A stretch of DNA of 56,885 nucleotides from Sphingomonadales bacterium (GTDB lineage Bacteria; Pseudomonadota; Alphaproteobacteria; Sphingomonadales; Sphingomonadaceae), in NCBI GenBank assembly GCA_027486415.1, contig JAIXPC010000009.1:1-56885 (forward strand). The letters run 5' to 3'. The notes beneath the pieces are model-generated. The model saw only the letters and a program-made list of their open reading frames with translations, did not search any database and was not told where the DNA came from. Position numbers and translations under genes: made by a program. Of the stretch, positions 16,340-26,642 are shown piece by piece (position 1 is the stretch's first letter; each line of letters opens with the position of its first letter).

Positions 16340-18376
16340 TCAGAAATCTACGGTGAGATAGGCCTGGGTGACGCGGCCGGGCAGCACCGTGTAGGCATTC
16401 GCCCCGCGCAGATCATAACCCTGCTGATCGAACAGGTTGGTGGCCTGGATACGCAGCACGGCATCGTTGCCGGCAAGCTTGAAGCGATAGCGGCCGCCCA
16501 GGTCGATGAGCGTGCGCGTCGGCACCGATACCAGGTTGTTGACCGTGGCGATTTCGGGCGAGCGGTACGACAGGCGCATGTCGAACGACAGGCCGGGGGC
16601 AAAGCCGGGGCGCCAGTCGGCCGAGACATCGACACGCTCGCTGATCGCGCCCACCGGCAGCCGGCCGACCAGCCCGCGGGTGACCGCATCGCCGGTGACT
16701 TCGGGGCGCAGCAGCACGGCGCCGGCAACGATCGAAAGTTCCTCGGTGATCGGGCCGGCGATGCTGGCTTCCACACCGCGGTTGATCACATCGCCCAGCA
16801 CGTCGAAGCGGCCATTGGCATCAAGATTGAAATAGGGCTTTGACACTTCGAACAGGCCAGCCACCAGCCGCATACCGCCGCCCAGATCGATCCGCACGCC
16901 GGCATCGATCTGGCTGGTCTGGATCGCCGGCAGCGCTTCGTTGCGGTTGGCGGCGATATTGGGGGCGACGCCCGATTCCTCCAGCCCGGTGACAGCACCG
17001 CCATAGACGGTGAAGCCGGGGGCAATCTGCGCCGAAGCGGTGACATTGTAGAGCCAGGGACTGGCATCAATGCCGTTGATCGCGCCAGGGAAACCGATGC
17101 GCTTGCTGTAATCGCTCTTCTGCAGGCCCACCGACACTTCGCCAACACCGGCCCAACGCCCTTCATAGGCGATGCCGCCGGTCCACTGCCGCACATTGTC
17201 TTCCTGCTGGGGGCCAAAGTTGAGCGCGGGCGGCGGCACGTCGGGGGCCCGGGTCAGGATGTTCACCGTGCCCAGATTGACCACGGCCGACCCATCGAAG
17301 CGACGATAGGTCTGGCGGCCCCGCAGCGTCAGGTGCACCTGGTGCAGGCGCGGGCCTTCGGCGATGCGACGGGTCAGCCGCACTTCGCCGCTGGTGGCAC
17401 CATTGTAGAGCGTCGGATCGCCGGTGATGCGCTGGTTGCCGGTGCCATCGGGCGAGGTGATGCGCACGATATTGGCAAACTGGTCCGTCACCACCCGTTG
17501 CGATCGGAACAGGCCGGCACGCAGCAGCCAGCCTTCGCCGATCGTCCAGTCGCTGATGACGCCGGCATTCAGTTCGACATCGCCACCGCGCGACCACCAC
17601 GGCCCGAAGAACTGGCGTCGCGGGAGGCGCGGCGGCAGGAAATTGCCTTGCGGGATGGAATTGGGGCCATGATCGTCGATCAGCGTGTCGCGCACGTTGA
17701 TGAAGGGCAGCAGGCTGAACCGGTCCGAAGGCTTCCATTCGGCGATGAAGGCCCCTTCATAACTGTGATCGCGGGTCTTGTTGAAGCCGTTTTCCAGCTG
17801 CAGCCCGGCGCCGAACCCGATGCTCAGGGTCGAACTGATCGGCAGCGTGGCGTCGAATTCGGCGGTGGGCGTGTGCCACGTATTGTAACCGATCAGCACG
17901 CTGGCGGCGGCGTCCCGGCCCGGCCGGCGCAGGCCCAGATCGACGATCCCGGTGGGGGCCGGGAACGGGCTGCCCAGCGCCGACGGGCCGACACGGATGG
18001 TGGTGGCGCGCACCAGCCGCGAGGAGGGCGTGACGATCGGATCGAAATAGAGCCCGTCGATACGGACGTTGCCGGCGACGACGGGCGAGAAGCCGCGCAC
18101 GCGTTCGCGGCTGTAGAGGCCAGAGACTTCGCGGCCGATCGAGGTGCCAAAGGCGTCGCCGGCCTGGCGCACGGCGTTTTCGGCCGATCGGCTGCCGGTG
18201 GCCGCCACCGCCTGTTCCGGCGGGGTGATATCGGGCTCGTCGGCAGGAGGCGCTTCGGCCGGTGGCGGCGTGCTGTCGTTGGGGGGCACGGGCTGTGCCG
18301 CGAACGCCGGCGCGGCCAGCAACAAGGCCGCGAATCGCGCCCAGTGTGAAGTTCCCCCTGTCATGGCTGTTTTCAT
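16340..18376 (-). CDS. TonB-dependent receptor, paralog 2 of 3
   Basis: A 678-residue receptor with the same order of parts: signal peptide (ending ..LLLAAPAFAA), Pro/Glu-rich linker (NDSTPPPAEAPPADEPDITPP), VAATGSRSAENAVRQAGDAFG, plug RVRGFSPVVAGNVRIDGLYFDP and TTIRVGPSALGSPFPAPTG, and a barrel ending GRVTQAYLTVDF. Segments such as SGVAPNIAANRNEALPAIQTSQ and SKPYFNLDANGRFDVLGDV recur almost unchanged in its two neighbours. The start could be ATG 18376 or 18364; ribosome-binding sites are weak for both. It lies 57 bases after the third paralog and 68 before the first, consistent with one operon. Confidence 0.8.
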   Translation of the reverse strand: MKTAMTGGTSHWARFAALLLAAPAFAAQPVPPNDSTPPPAEAPPADEPDITPPEQAVAATGSRSAENAVRQAGDAFGTSIGREVSGLYSRERVRGFSPVVAGNVRIDGLYFDPIVTPSSRLVRATTIRVGPSALGSPFPAPTGIVDLGLRRPGRDAAASVLIGYNTWHTPTAEFDATLPISSTLSIGFGAGLQLENGFNKTRDHSYEGAFIAEWKPSDRFSLLPFINVRDTLIDDHGPNSIPQGNFLPPRLPRRQFFGPWWSRGGDVELNAGVISDWTIGEGWLLRAGLFRSQRVVTDQFANIVRITSPDGTGNQRITGDPTLYNGATSGEVRLTRRIAEGPRLHQVHLTLRGRQTYRRFDGSAVVNLGTVNILTRAPDVPPPALNFGPQQEDNVRQWTGGIAYEGRWAGVGEVSVGLQKSDYSKRIGFPGAINGIDASPWLYNVTASAQIAPGFTVYGGAVTGLEESGVAPNIAANRNEALPAIQTSQIDAGVRIDLGGGMRLVAGLFEVSKPYFNLDANGRFDVLGDVINRGVEASIAGPITEELSIVAGAVLLRPEVTGDAVTRGLVGRLPVGAISERVDVSADWRPGFAPGLSFDMRLSYRSPEIATVNNLVSVPTRTLIDLGGRYRFKLAGNDAVLRIQATNLFDQQGYDLRGANAYTVLPGRVTQAYLTVDF

Positions 18377-18433
18377 TGGCCAGCAACCGCGGCAACGTCC
18401 AGAGGAAAACACCCTATGTCCCGGTGTTGCCTG

Positions 18434-20368
18434 TCAAAAGTCGATGGCCAGATAGAGCTGGCCGACCCGGCCGTCGTTCATGCCATACACGCCCGCGCCT
18501 TCCAGATACCATCCGTTGACGCCGCCCAGGTTGAACAGCTGGGCGCGCAGCACGGCATTGCGGCCGCCCCACCTGAAGGCATAGCGCGCGCCCAGATCAA
18601 TGAACGTCTGCGGCGGGATGTGGACGGCGTTGCTGACCGTCGCCACCGTGCTGCTGTTGGCGATCACCCCCAGATCGAATGACAGGCCCGGTGCGAACGG
18701 CGGGCGCCAATCCAGCGACAGGTTCAGCCGCCGGCGGATGGCGCCCACCGGCAGCGGCCCGGCAACGCCCAGCGCCACCGCCTCGCCCGACACGCGCGGC
18801 CAGCTCATCACGCCGCCGCCGACCAGCGCCAGTGCGGACGTGATTGGCCCGGCAAGGCTGAATTCCAGGCCACGGCTGGCAACCGAGCCAAGCGGCCCGA
18901 AGCGGCCGGCGGCATCGAGGTTGAAATAGGGCTTGCTGACCTGGAAGCCGCCGACAACCAGCGTGAGGTCACCCAGCTGCTGCCGCAGCCCGGCATCCAC
19001 CTGCCGCGTGATGATCGCCGGCAGCGCCTCGTTGCGGTTGGCCGCGATGTCGGGGGCGATGCCACTTTCCTCGAGGCCGGTCACCCAGCCGCCATAGATC
19101 TCCGTGCGGCTGCCCAGCCGGATTGCGGCATTGATGCTGCCGAGCCAGGGCGTTGCGTCGACGGCCTGTTTTGATCCGGGCACGCCGATGCGCTTGGCAT
19201 AATCGCTCTTCTGCAGGCCCAGCGCCAGCGAGCCGACGCCTCGCCATTCGCCTTCATAACCGATGGCACCCGTCATCTGGCGGACCCGGTCCTGCTCCTG
19301 TTCGGAGAAGCGCAGCGGCGGCAGTGGCGCGCTCGCCGGTCGGCTGATGGTGGTCGGCCCCAGATCGATCGTGTCGCTGCCACCAAAACGGCGGAACGCC
19401 TGCCGCCCGCGCACGGCGATGTGCAAACGGTGTTCGCGCGGGCCGTCCGCAATGCTGCGCGTCAGCCGCGCTTCCCCGCTCGTCGACGCGAAGAACAGCC
19501 GGGGATCGGGCAGAACGCGCTGCCGCGCCGAACCGTCCGGGCGCACATCCTCCATCAGGTTCGAAAACGCCGTGGGCAGCACGACGGAAGAGCGGAACAG
19601 GCCGGCCTTCACGGTCCAGCCCGTGGCCATGGCCCAATCAGCCACGACGCCGGCATTCAGCTCGCTGTCGCGCTGCCTGGCCCAGCGCGGGCCAAGGAAC
19701 AGGCGGCGCGGCGGTTCGGGCGGCAGCACTTCACCGGCTGGCACGAACAGCGGCGGCACGTCATCGCGAGGGGTCACGGTGAAGCTGAGAAACGGCACCA
19801 CGCGCAGGCTGTCGCTTGCCTGCCAGCGCGCGATGGCCGCCGCTTCATACTTGTTGTCGTGCGCGGCAGTGATGAAGCGCTCGCGGCGCACCATTCCGCC
19901 CAGGCCCAGGCTGAACCCGTCCGTCAGCGGCAGCGCGATATCGACTTCGGCAACATGGCTGCCAAAGCTGTCGACGCTGGCCAAGGCCGACCAGGCACGG
20001 TCATCGCCGGGCACGCGCAATGACAGGTCGACGATGCCGGTGGGTGCCGGAAAGGGGCTGCCCAATGCCGATGGGCCGACGCGGATGGTGGTGGCACCGC
20101 TGATCCGGTCGGACGGAAAGATCACCGGATCGAAATACAGGCCGTCGATCCGCACGTTGCCGGCAGCCACAGGCGAGAAGCCACGGACGTCATCGGCACC
20201 GTAGAGGCCGATTTCCTCGCGGCCGATGACGGTGCCAAAGGCATCGCTGGCGTTGCGGACGGCGTTTTCGCCGGCGCGGCTGCCGGCGGCTGGCGGCGCG
20301 GTCTCAGCGCGCGCCGCACCCCCGACAAGGGCCAGCACGCACAGGACCGATCGCAGGGCGAGAGTCAT
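18434..20368 (-). CDS. TonB-dependent receptor, paralog 3 of 3 (operon-proximal)
   Basis: A 644-residue receptor, first in transcription order. Signal peptide MTLALRSVLCVLALVGGAARAE leads into AAGSRAGENAVRNASDAFGTVIGREE without the Pro-rich linker of the other two. The plug (DVRGFSPVAAGNVRIDGLYFDP, TTIRVGPSALGSPFPAPTGIVDL) and the barrel end (LYLAIDF) align with them. The start ATG 20368 has GGGAGA about 8 bases upstream, the best ribosome-binding site of the three. A perfect 19-bp palindrome lies 42 bases upstream, so regulation of the whole cluster probably enters here. Confidence 0.82.
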   Translation of the reverse strand: MTLALRSVLCVLALVGGAARAETAPPAAGSRAGENAVRNASDAFGTVIGREEIGLYGADDVRGFSPVAAGNVRIDGLYFDPVIFPSDRISGATTIRVGPSALGSPFPAPTGIVDLSLRVPGDDRAWSALASVDSFGSHVAEVDIALPLTDGFSLGLGGMVRRERFITAAHDNKYEAAAIARWQASDSLRVVPFLSFTVTPRDDVPPLFVPAGEVLPPEPPRRLFLGPRWARQRDSELNAGVVADWAMATGWTVKAGLFRSSVVLPTAFSNLMEDVRPDGSARQRVLPDPRLFFASTSGEARLTRSIADGPREHRLHIAVRGRQAFRRFGGSDTIDLGPTTISRPASAPLPPLRFSEQEQDRVRQMTGAIGYEGEWRGVGSLALGLQKSDYAKRIGVPGSKQAVDATPWLGSINAAIRLGSRTEIYGGWVTGLEESGIAPDIAANRNEALPAIITRQVDAGLRQQLGDLTLVVGGFQVSKPYFNLDAAGRFGPLGSVASRGLEFSLAGPITSALALVGGGVMSWPRVSGEAVALGVAGPLPVGAIRRRLNLSLDWRPPFAPGLSFDLGVIANSSTVATVSNAVHIPPQTFIDLGARYAFRWGGRNAVLRAQLFNLGGVNGWYLEGAGVYGMNDGRVGQLYLAIDF

Positions 20369-20409
20369 CGCTCATCTCCCGGAGACCTTTCATGCGGGTT
20401 TCAACATTA

Positions 20410-20428
20410 CAGTCACGTAACGTGACTG
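20410..20428. promoter_or_regulatory. Perfect 9-1-9 palindrome, operator candidate for the receptor operon
   Basis: CAGTCACGT-A-ACGTGACTG is a perfect 19-bp inverted repeat 42 bases before the start of the first receptor gene. Length and symmetry suit a dimeric TetR/GntR-type repressor. I do not recognise a named regulon, and no regulator gene is adjacent. A GC-rich imperfect hairpin (about 20430-20462) lies beyond it, after the ahcY stop. Confidence 0.7.
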
Positions 20429-20483
20429 CGGCGGCGGAGGTAGGCTCCTCTGCCGCCGCCGTCAAGTCCGTGCCGACGCCGGA

Positions 20484-21869
<1,386 letters not shown>

Positions 21870-21935
21870 GATTCTATCCTGTCGATGAGAGCGGAAGTTG
21901 GCGCTCCCCTACCGGCGCCACGGCGTTCATGCAAG

Positions 21936-21953
21936 TATAAAGATAGCTTTATA
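21936..21953 (-). promoter_or_regulatory. TATAAAG-n4-CTTTATA palindrome, SahR-like operator
   Basis: TATAAAG-ATAG-CTTTATA is a perfect 7-4-7 inverted repeat in the divergent ahcY/oligopeptidase spacer, an AT-rich island in GC-rich DNA. It resembles the site I recall for SahR, an ArsR-family S-adenosylhomocysteine-sensing repressor of ahcY and methionine genes in proteobacteria. No SAH or SAM riboswitch fold was recognised in the ahcY leader. Confidence 0.6.
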
Positions 21954-22048
21954 TGACGCCGACCCAATTGTCGCGGCCACGCTGACTTGGCGACGCGCTC
22001 GCGGGCGGTTAGACCAGCGCCCATGCGCGAATTCCAAGGAGACACTGC

Positions 22049-24142
22049 GTGCGTTTCACCCTGTTTGCTGCCGCTGTCATGACCAGCGCTGCCGCTCTCG
22101 CCGCCCCGATCGCCTATCCCGAAACCCCGCGCGGGTTCGAGGTGGAGGCGCGCCATGGCCTGTCCGTGCCCGATCCCTACCGCTGGCTGGAAGCCGACGT
22201 GCGCACCGATGCCAATGTCGCCAAGTGGGTGGAAGCGCAGAACACGGTGACCAATGCCTATCTGGCCGGGCTGCCCAGGCGCGAGGAGATCCGCCAGCGC
22301 CTGACCGCGCTCTATAACTACGAGCGGTTCGGCTTGCCGCGCGTCCGCAATGGCGTGCAGTTCTTCACCCGCAATTCGGGCCTGCAGAACCAGTCCGTCC
22401 TCTACGTGCAGGCGCCGGGGGCGGAGCCGCGCGTGCTGATCGATCCCAACCCGTGGGCCAAGGATGGCGCCACCGCGCTGGCCGAATGGCAGCCGTCCGA
22501 CGATGGCAAGCTGCTCGTTTATGCCGTGCAGGATGGCGGCACCGACTGGCGCACGCTGAAGCTGCGCGACGTGGCGACGGGCCGTGATCTGCCCGACGTG
22601 ATCGAATGGGTGAAATCCAGCGCGATCGCCTGGAAGAAGGATGGTTCGGGCTTTTACTACAGCCGCTTCCCCGAACAGGCCGGGCCGAAATATCTGGGCG
22701 TCAGCCTCAACCAGAAGCTGTATTTCCACAAGCTGGGCACGCCGCAATCGGCCGACCAACTGATCTATGAAACCCCGGCCTTCCCCAAGCGCGGCCATTT
22801 CGGCCAGGTGACAGATGATGGCCGCTGGCTGGTGATCATCACGTCGGAAGGCACCGATGATCGTTATGAAGTCCACATCGCCGACATCGCCAAGGGCGAG
22901 AAGCCGCGCGCGCTGGTGACGGGCCTCGATTTCGACTGGTCACTGGCCGGGTCGAAGGGCGACACGCTCTATTTCCGCACCAACAAGGACGCGCCCAAGG
23001 GCCGCCTTGTCGCCATGAACGCGCTGACCGGGGCGATCACGCCGGTGGTGGGCGAAGGCGCGGCGACGCTGACCAGCGCCAGCGTGGTGGGCGACAAGCT
23101 GATCGCCGAGACGCTGGAAGATGCGAAATCGGTCGTTCGGGTCCACACGCTCGACGGCAAGCCGGTGGGCACCGTGCCACTGCCCGGCATCGGCACGGCC
23201 GGCGGGTTTGAATCGTCGGAAGACGGCGTGACCTATTTCGCCTTCTCCAGCTTTGCGACGCCGGGTTCGATCTGGAAATATGACGCCCGCACCAACAAGG
23301 CCGAGGTCGTGCGCCAGGCCAAGGTGGCGTTCAACCCGGCCGATTACACCGTCTCCCAGGTCTTCTACCCGTCGAAGGACGGGACGCGCGTTCCGATGTT
23401 CGTCGCGCACCGAAAGGACCTCGACATGACGAAGCCGCACCCGACTTTGCTTTATGCCTATGGCGGTTTCAACATCAGCAGCACGCCGGGCTTCAGCGTG
23501 TCGCGGCTGGTGTGGATGGAGATGGGCGGCGTGTTCGCGCTCGCCAACATCCGCGGCGGCGGCGAATATGGCGCGGCCTGGCATGATGGCGGCCGCCTGC
23601 TGAAGAAGCAGAACGTGTTCGACGATTTCATCGCCGCCGGCGAAGCGCTGGTGGCGAAGGGCATCACCACCAAGGGCCAGCTTGCCATCCAGGGCGGATC
23701 GAACGGCGGCCTGCTGGTGGGTGCCGTCACCAACCAGCGCCCCGACCTGTTTGCCGCTGCGCTGCCGGCCGTGGGCGTGATGGACATGCTGCGCTTCGCC
23801 AACTGGACGGCGGGCCGCTACTGGATCGACGATTATGGCGATGTGACCAAGCCGGAGATCTTCCGCTACAACCTCGCCTACAGCCCCTATCACAATATTT
23901 CGGGCGGCAAGGATTATCCGGCGGTGCTGGTGACGACGGCCGATACCGATGATCGCGTGGTGCCGGGCCACAGCTTCAAATATGCCGCCGCGCTGCAGGC
24001 GGCGAAGGCGGGCGACAAGCCGCACCTGATCCGCATCGAAACCCGCGCCGGCCACGGCAGCGGCAAGCCGACCGACAAGATCATCGCCGAAGCTGCCGAC
24101 CTGTGGGCCTTTGCCGGTTACTGGACCGGGCTCACGAAGTAG
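22049..24142 (+). CDS. Secreted prolyl oligopeptidase (S9A family)
   Basis: A 697-residue serine peptidase with a signal peptide (MRFTLFAAAVMTSAAALAA). The beta-propeller begins after PYRWLEADVRTDANVAKWVEAQN. The hydrolase domain carries the triad: nucleophile Ser551 in GGSNGG, the Asp of TDDRVVPGHSFKYAA (634/635), and His669 in RAGHGSGKPT. It should cut short peptides after proline in the periplasm. GTG start at 22049 with AAGGAGA 6 bases upstream. It overlaps the convergent ybaN-like gene by 11 bases. Confidence 0.92.
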   Translation: MRFTLFAAAVMTSAAALAAPIAYPETPRGFEVEARHGLSVPDPYRWLEADVRTDANVAKWVEAQNTVTNAYLAGLPRREEIRQRLTALYNYERFGLPRVRNGVQFFTRNSGLQNQSVLYVQAPGAEPRVLIDPNPWAKDGATALAEWQPSDDGKLLVYAVQDGGTDWRTLKLRDVATGRDLPDVIEWVKSSAIAWKKDGSGFYYSRFPEQAGPKYLGVSLNQKLYFHKLGTPQSADQLIYETPAFPKRGHFGQVTDDGRWLVIITSEGTDDRYEVHIADIAKGEKPRALVTGLDFDWSLAGSKGDTLYFRTNKDAPKGRLVAMNALTGAITPVVGEGAATLTSASVVGDKLIAETLEDAKSVVRVHTLDGKPVGTVPLPGIGTAGGFESSEDGVTYFAFSSFATPGSIWKYDARTNKAEVVRQAKVAFNPADYTVSQVFYPSKDGTRVPMFVAHRKDLDMTKPHPTLLYAYGGFNISSTPGFSVSRLVWMEMGGVFALANIRGGGEYGAAWHDGGRLLKKQNVFDDFIAAGEALVAKGITTKGQLAIQGGSNGGLLVGAVTNQRPDLFAAALPAVGVMDMLRFANWTAGRYWIDDYGDVTKPEIFRYNLAYSPYHNISGGKDYPAVLVTTADTDDRVVPGHSFKYAAALQAAKAGDKPHLIRIETRAGHGSGKPTDKIIAEAADLWAFAGYWTGLTK

Positions 24143-24506
24143 GCGCTTTTGGTCCGCTGGGGCGGGTGAGGATGAACAGTGCGGTGGCCGGCAGGATCAC
24201 CGCCTGGATCCAGATCACCCGCTCCGGCAGCCCAAGGGCCCAGGAAATCAGCGGTGCCGCCGCCATCGATCCCACCGCCAGTGCCTTGGCGCGAGGCGCG
24301 ATGGCGCGGTGCTGTTCCCAGTTGCGGATGAGCGGGCCGAAGGTGCGATTGGCCATCAGCCGATCATGCAGGCGCTGCGACCCGCGCGCAAAGCAGTAGG
24401 CGGCGAGCAGCACGAACGGCGTGGTGGGCAGCAACGGCAGCACTGCGCCGACAATGCCCAGCGCCAGTGACGTCAGCCCGATGAAGATCCACAGCGACCG
24501 GAACAT
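24132..24506 (-). CDS. YbaN-family (DUF454) inner-membrane protein
   Basis: A 124-residue membrane protein with hydrophobic segments at about 5-38 and 76-112. The signature VGAVLPLLPTTPFVLLAAYCFARGSQRLHDRL and the following WEQHRAI are those of DUF454/YbaN. Function of the family is unclear. Its 3' end overlaps that of the oligopeptidase gene on the other strand. Confidence 0.85.
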   Translation of the reverse strand: MFRSLWIFIGLTSLALGIVGAVLPLLPTTPFVLLAAYCFARGSQRLHDRLMANRTFGPLIRNWEQHRAIAPRAKALAVGSMAAAPLISWALGLPERVIWIQAVILPATALFILTRPSGPKAPTS

Positions 24507-24539
24507 GGCGGCGACGTTAGCAGCGCCGGCCGCAGTTGC

Positions 24540-26642
24540 CTAACCCGTGCGCGTCAGCCGCATCGCCGCACCCGCCGGCGGCAGCACAAGGGTGCGTTTT
24601 TCCAGCCGCATGTCATCGGGCTCCGGCCGCGACGGGGCGGCTGGCTGCGGTGCCAGTTCCATGCGGGCGGTGACGATCCGGGCCAGCATGGCGCGGGTGG
24701 CGGTCCACAGCGGCACGCGTGGCTGCGCCGCGCTGATCCCGCCGGAGATCCGACTGCTGGTGAACAACCGGGTGATCAACCGGTCGCGCGCCGGGCTGTC
24801 GCCGCCATCAAAGGCGATGCCGATGCGGCCGCCCCCGGCACGGGCCACCCGGCCATCGATACTGCCCACGCCGCGCACCCGCACCCGTACCGGTTCGCCC
24901 ACCTCCAGGCCTTCGCCTGCCAGCGCGATGCCCGAAACGGAAATGTCGATCCCGCGCGCCACCGCGGCATGGCGCACGCCGCGCCGCCAGATCGCCACCG
25001 TCTCGGGCCAGGCAAACCGCTCCTCGGCGCGCGGTGATGGCCGGCCAAGGCAGAGCATCGCTGCGAGGAACAGCACGACGACGTTGATCAACCCCCAGAA
25101 GGCGACCATCGGAACCAGCGCGCCCTGTGTCACGATGCGGGTGTCGGGAAAGGCGTTGATCACCAGCCCGATCAGCGTTGCCGCCATCAGCGCGGTGCAG
25201 GCCAGGAAAATGCCGCGCTGGATGCCGCCGCCGGCTGCGTCGCTGCCCTTGGGCGTCACCTTGAAGGCATGGACATGCGGCTTCACCAGCGTCCGGATGA
25301 TGACGGGCAGCAGGCGGAAGCTCTGGAAGGTGCCAAGCACCTGCGCCGCCACCGGGTAATAACGCCCGCCGCCCAGCAGCACGATGCCGCCGACCTGCGC
25401 CATCACCACTGGCACGAGGTGGAAGATGGCACTTTGCGCCGTCACGCCCACGAGCGGCGGCACGTCGAAGAACAGGAACACCAGCGGGGCCAGCAGCGAT
25501 GTCATCAGCATCAACGCCTGGCTGAACCACGCCGTTGGCAGGAAGAACAGGCGATGGCGCAGGCGATGGCCGCGCCCCAGCGGGCCGGTCGGCAGGAACA
25601 GGATCTGCGTGGCCCCCTGCGCCCAGCGTGCCCGCTGAACAAAGAAGGCATCCAGGCTTTCGGGGGCGAGACCAAAGGCGAGCGGCTCGTTCAGATAGCG
25701 GGTGACATAGCCTTTCTGGAGCAGGGCCAGCGACAGCAGCATGTCTTCGGTGATCGATCCGGCCGGCAGCGCGCCGCCAATCGCGTCAAGTGCGGCGCGG
25801 CGGGTGATGCTGTTCGAACCGCAGCAGAAGGCGGCATCCCAGCCATCGCGGCCGGGCATGATCGCATCGAAGAAAAAGCGTTGATCGTCGGGCAATGCGC
25901 CCTGCAGCGCGAGATTCTGCTGCAACGGATCATGGTTGTAGAAACTGTGCGGCACCTGCACGATGCCGATGGCGGGATCGTCGAAGAACCCCATCGTGCG
26001 CTTCAGGAACGGTCGCTGCGGCACGAAATCGGCATCGAGCACCGCCACGAAAGCTGCCGATGTGACGGTGAGCGCGTGGTTGATGTTGCCGGCCTTGGCG
26101 TGCGCGTTGTCGGGCCGGGTGATGTAGCCGGCACCCTTGGCCACGCAGTAATCGCGCAGCCAGGCCCGGCGGCCATCATCGGCCACCCACACGTTGACGT
26201 GGGGCCAGTCGAGAGCCAGCGCGCCCAGGATGGTCTTTTCCAGAACGGCCAGCGGTTCGTTGTAGGTGGCGATGATCACGTCAACCGCCGGCAGCGCGCC
26301 GCGCGCGGCCAGTCGCGCTTCGCCGGCATCGGCTTCGGCACTGCGATCGCTGCGGCGGGCCAGCGCGGCGAACAGGATTGCGGCATCGAACAGGCCGAAC
26401 AATTCGACACCAAGGCAGAGCAGGGCAAAGCTCAGGCCCAGCCAGCCGCCATCCCACGGGATGGTGACGGTCAGCCGCCAGTGGAGATAAGTGACGACCA
26501 CTGCGGCCACCGCCGCCACGATGCCCAGCCGCGTTGATGGCCGTTCCAGCCCGAACAGCGGCGCTGACACCAACCCGGCCCCGATCAGCAGCAACGGTGC
26601 CGCCACCAGCAGTGCCGGTGCCGTGTCAAGCGCCGGCAGCAT
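24540..26642 (-). CDS. Membrane GT2 polysaccharide synthase with C-terminal PilZ domain
   Basis: A 700-residue integral-membrane, BcsA-like processive glycosyltransferase. Helices near 8-30, 40-54 and 66-95 precede the GT2 core: DDG 155-157, DAD 203-205, TED 298-300 and QRARW 336-340 (the Q[QR]xRW of processive synthases). More helices lie at about 370-430 and 475-530. A PilZ domain (about 540-630) has both c-di-GMP motifs: RxxxR at 553-557 (RGVR) and DxSxxG at 566-571 (DISVSG). It is thus predicted to be activated by c-di-GMP. Start ATG 26642 overlaps the stop of the HlyD-like gene (TGATG). No BcsB, BcsC or BcsZ gene is nearby; the polymer is unknown. Confidence 0.85.
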   Translation of the reverse strand: MLPALDTAPALLVAAPLLLIGAGLVSAPLFGLERPSTRLGIVAAVAAVVVTYLHWRLTVTIPWDGGWLGLSFALLCLGVELFGLFDAAILFAALARRSDRSAEADAGEARLAARGALPAVDVIIATYNEPLAVLEKTILGALALDWPHVNVWVADDGRRAWLRDYCVAKGAGYITRPDNAHAKAGNINHALTVTSAAFVAVLDADFVPQRPFLKRTMGFFDDPAIGIVQVPHSFYNHDPLQQNLALQGALPDDQRFFFDAIMPGRDGWDAAFCCGSNSITRRAALDAIGGALPAGSITEDMLLSLALLQKGYVTRYLNEPLAFGLAPESLDAFFVQRARWAQGATQILFLPTGPLGRGHRLRHRLFFLPTAWFSQALMLMTSLLAPLVFLFFDVPPLVGVTAQSAIFHLVPVVMAQVGGIVLLGGGRYYPVAAQVLGTFQSFRLLPVIIRTLVKPHVHAFKVTPKGSDAAGGGIQRGIFLACTALMAATLIGLVINAFPDTRIVTQGALVPMVAFWGLINVVVLFLAAMLCLGRPSPRAEERFAWPETVAIWRRGVRHAAVARGIDISVSGIALAGEGLEVGEPVRVRVRGVGSIDGRVARAGGGRIGIAFDGGDSPARDRLITRLFTSSRISGGISAAQPRVPLWTATRAMLARIVTARMELAPQPAAPSRPEPDDMRLEKRTLVLPPAGAAMRLTRTG

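Noticed and set aside
21870-21935. SAH or SAM riboswitch in the ahcY leader
   Set aside because: No conserved riboswitch core could be recognised in this short leader; the palindrome explains control better.
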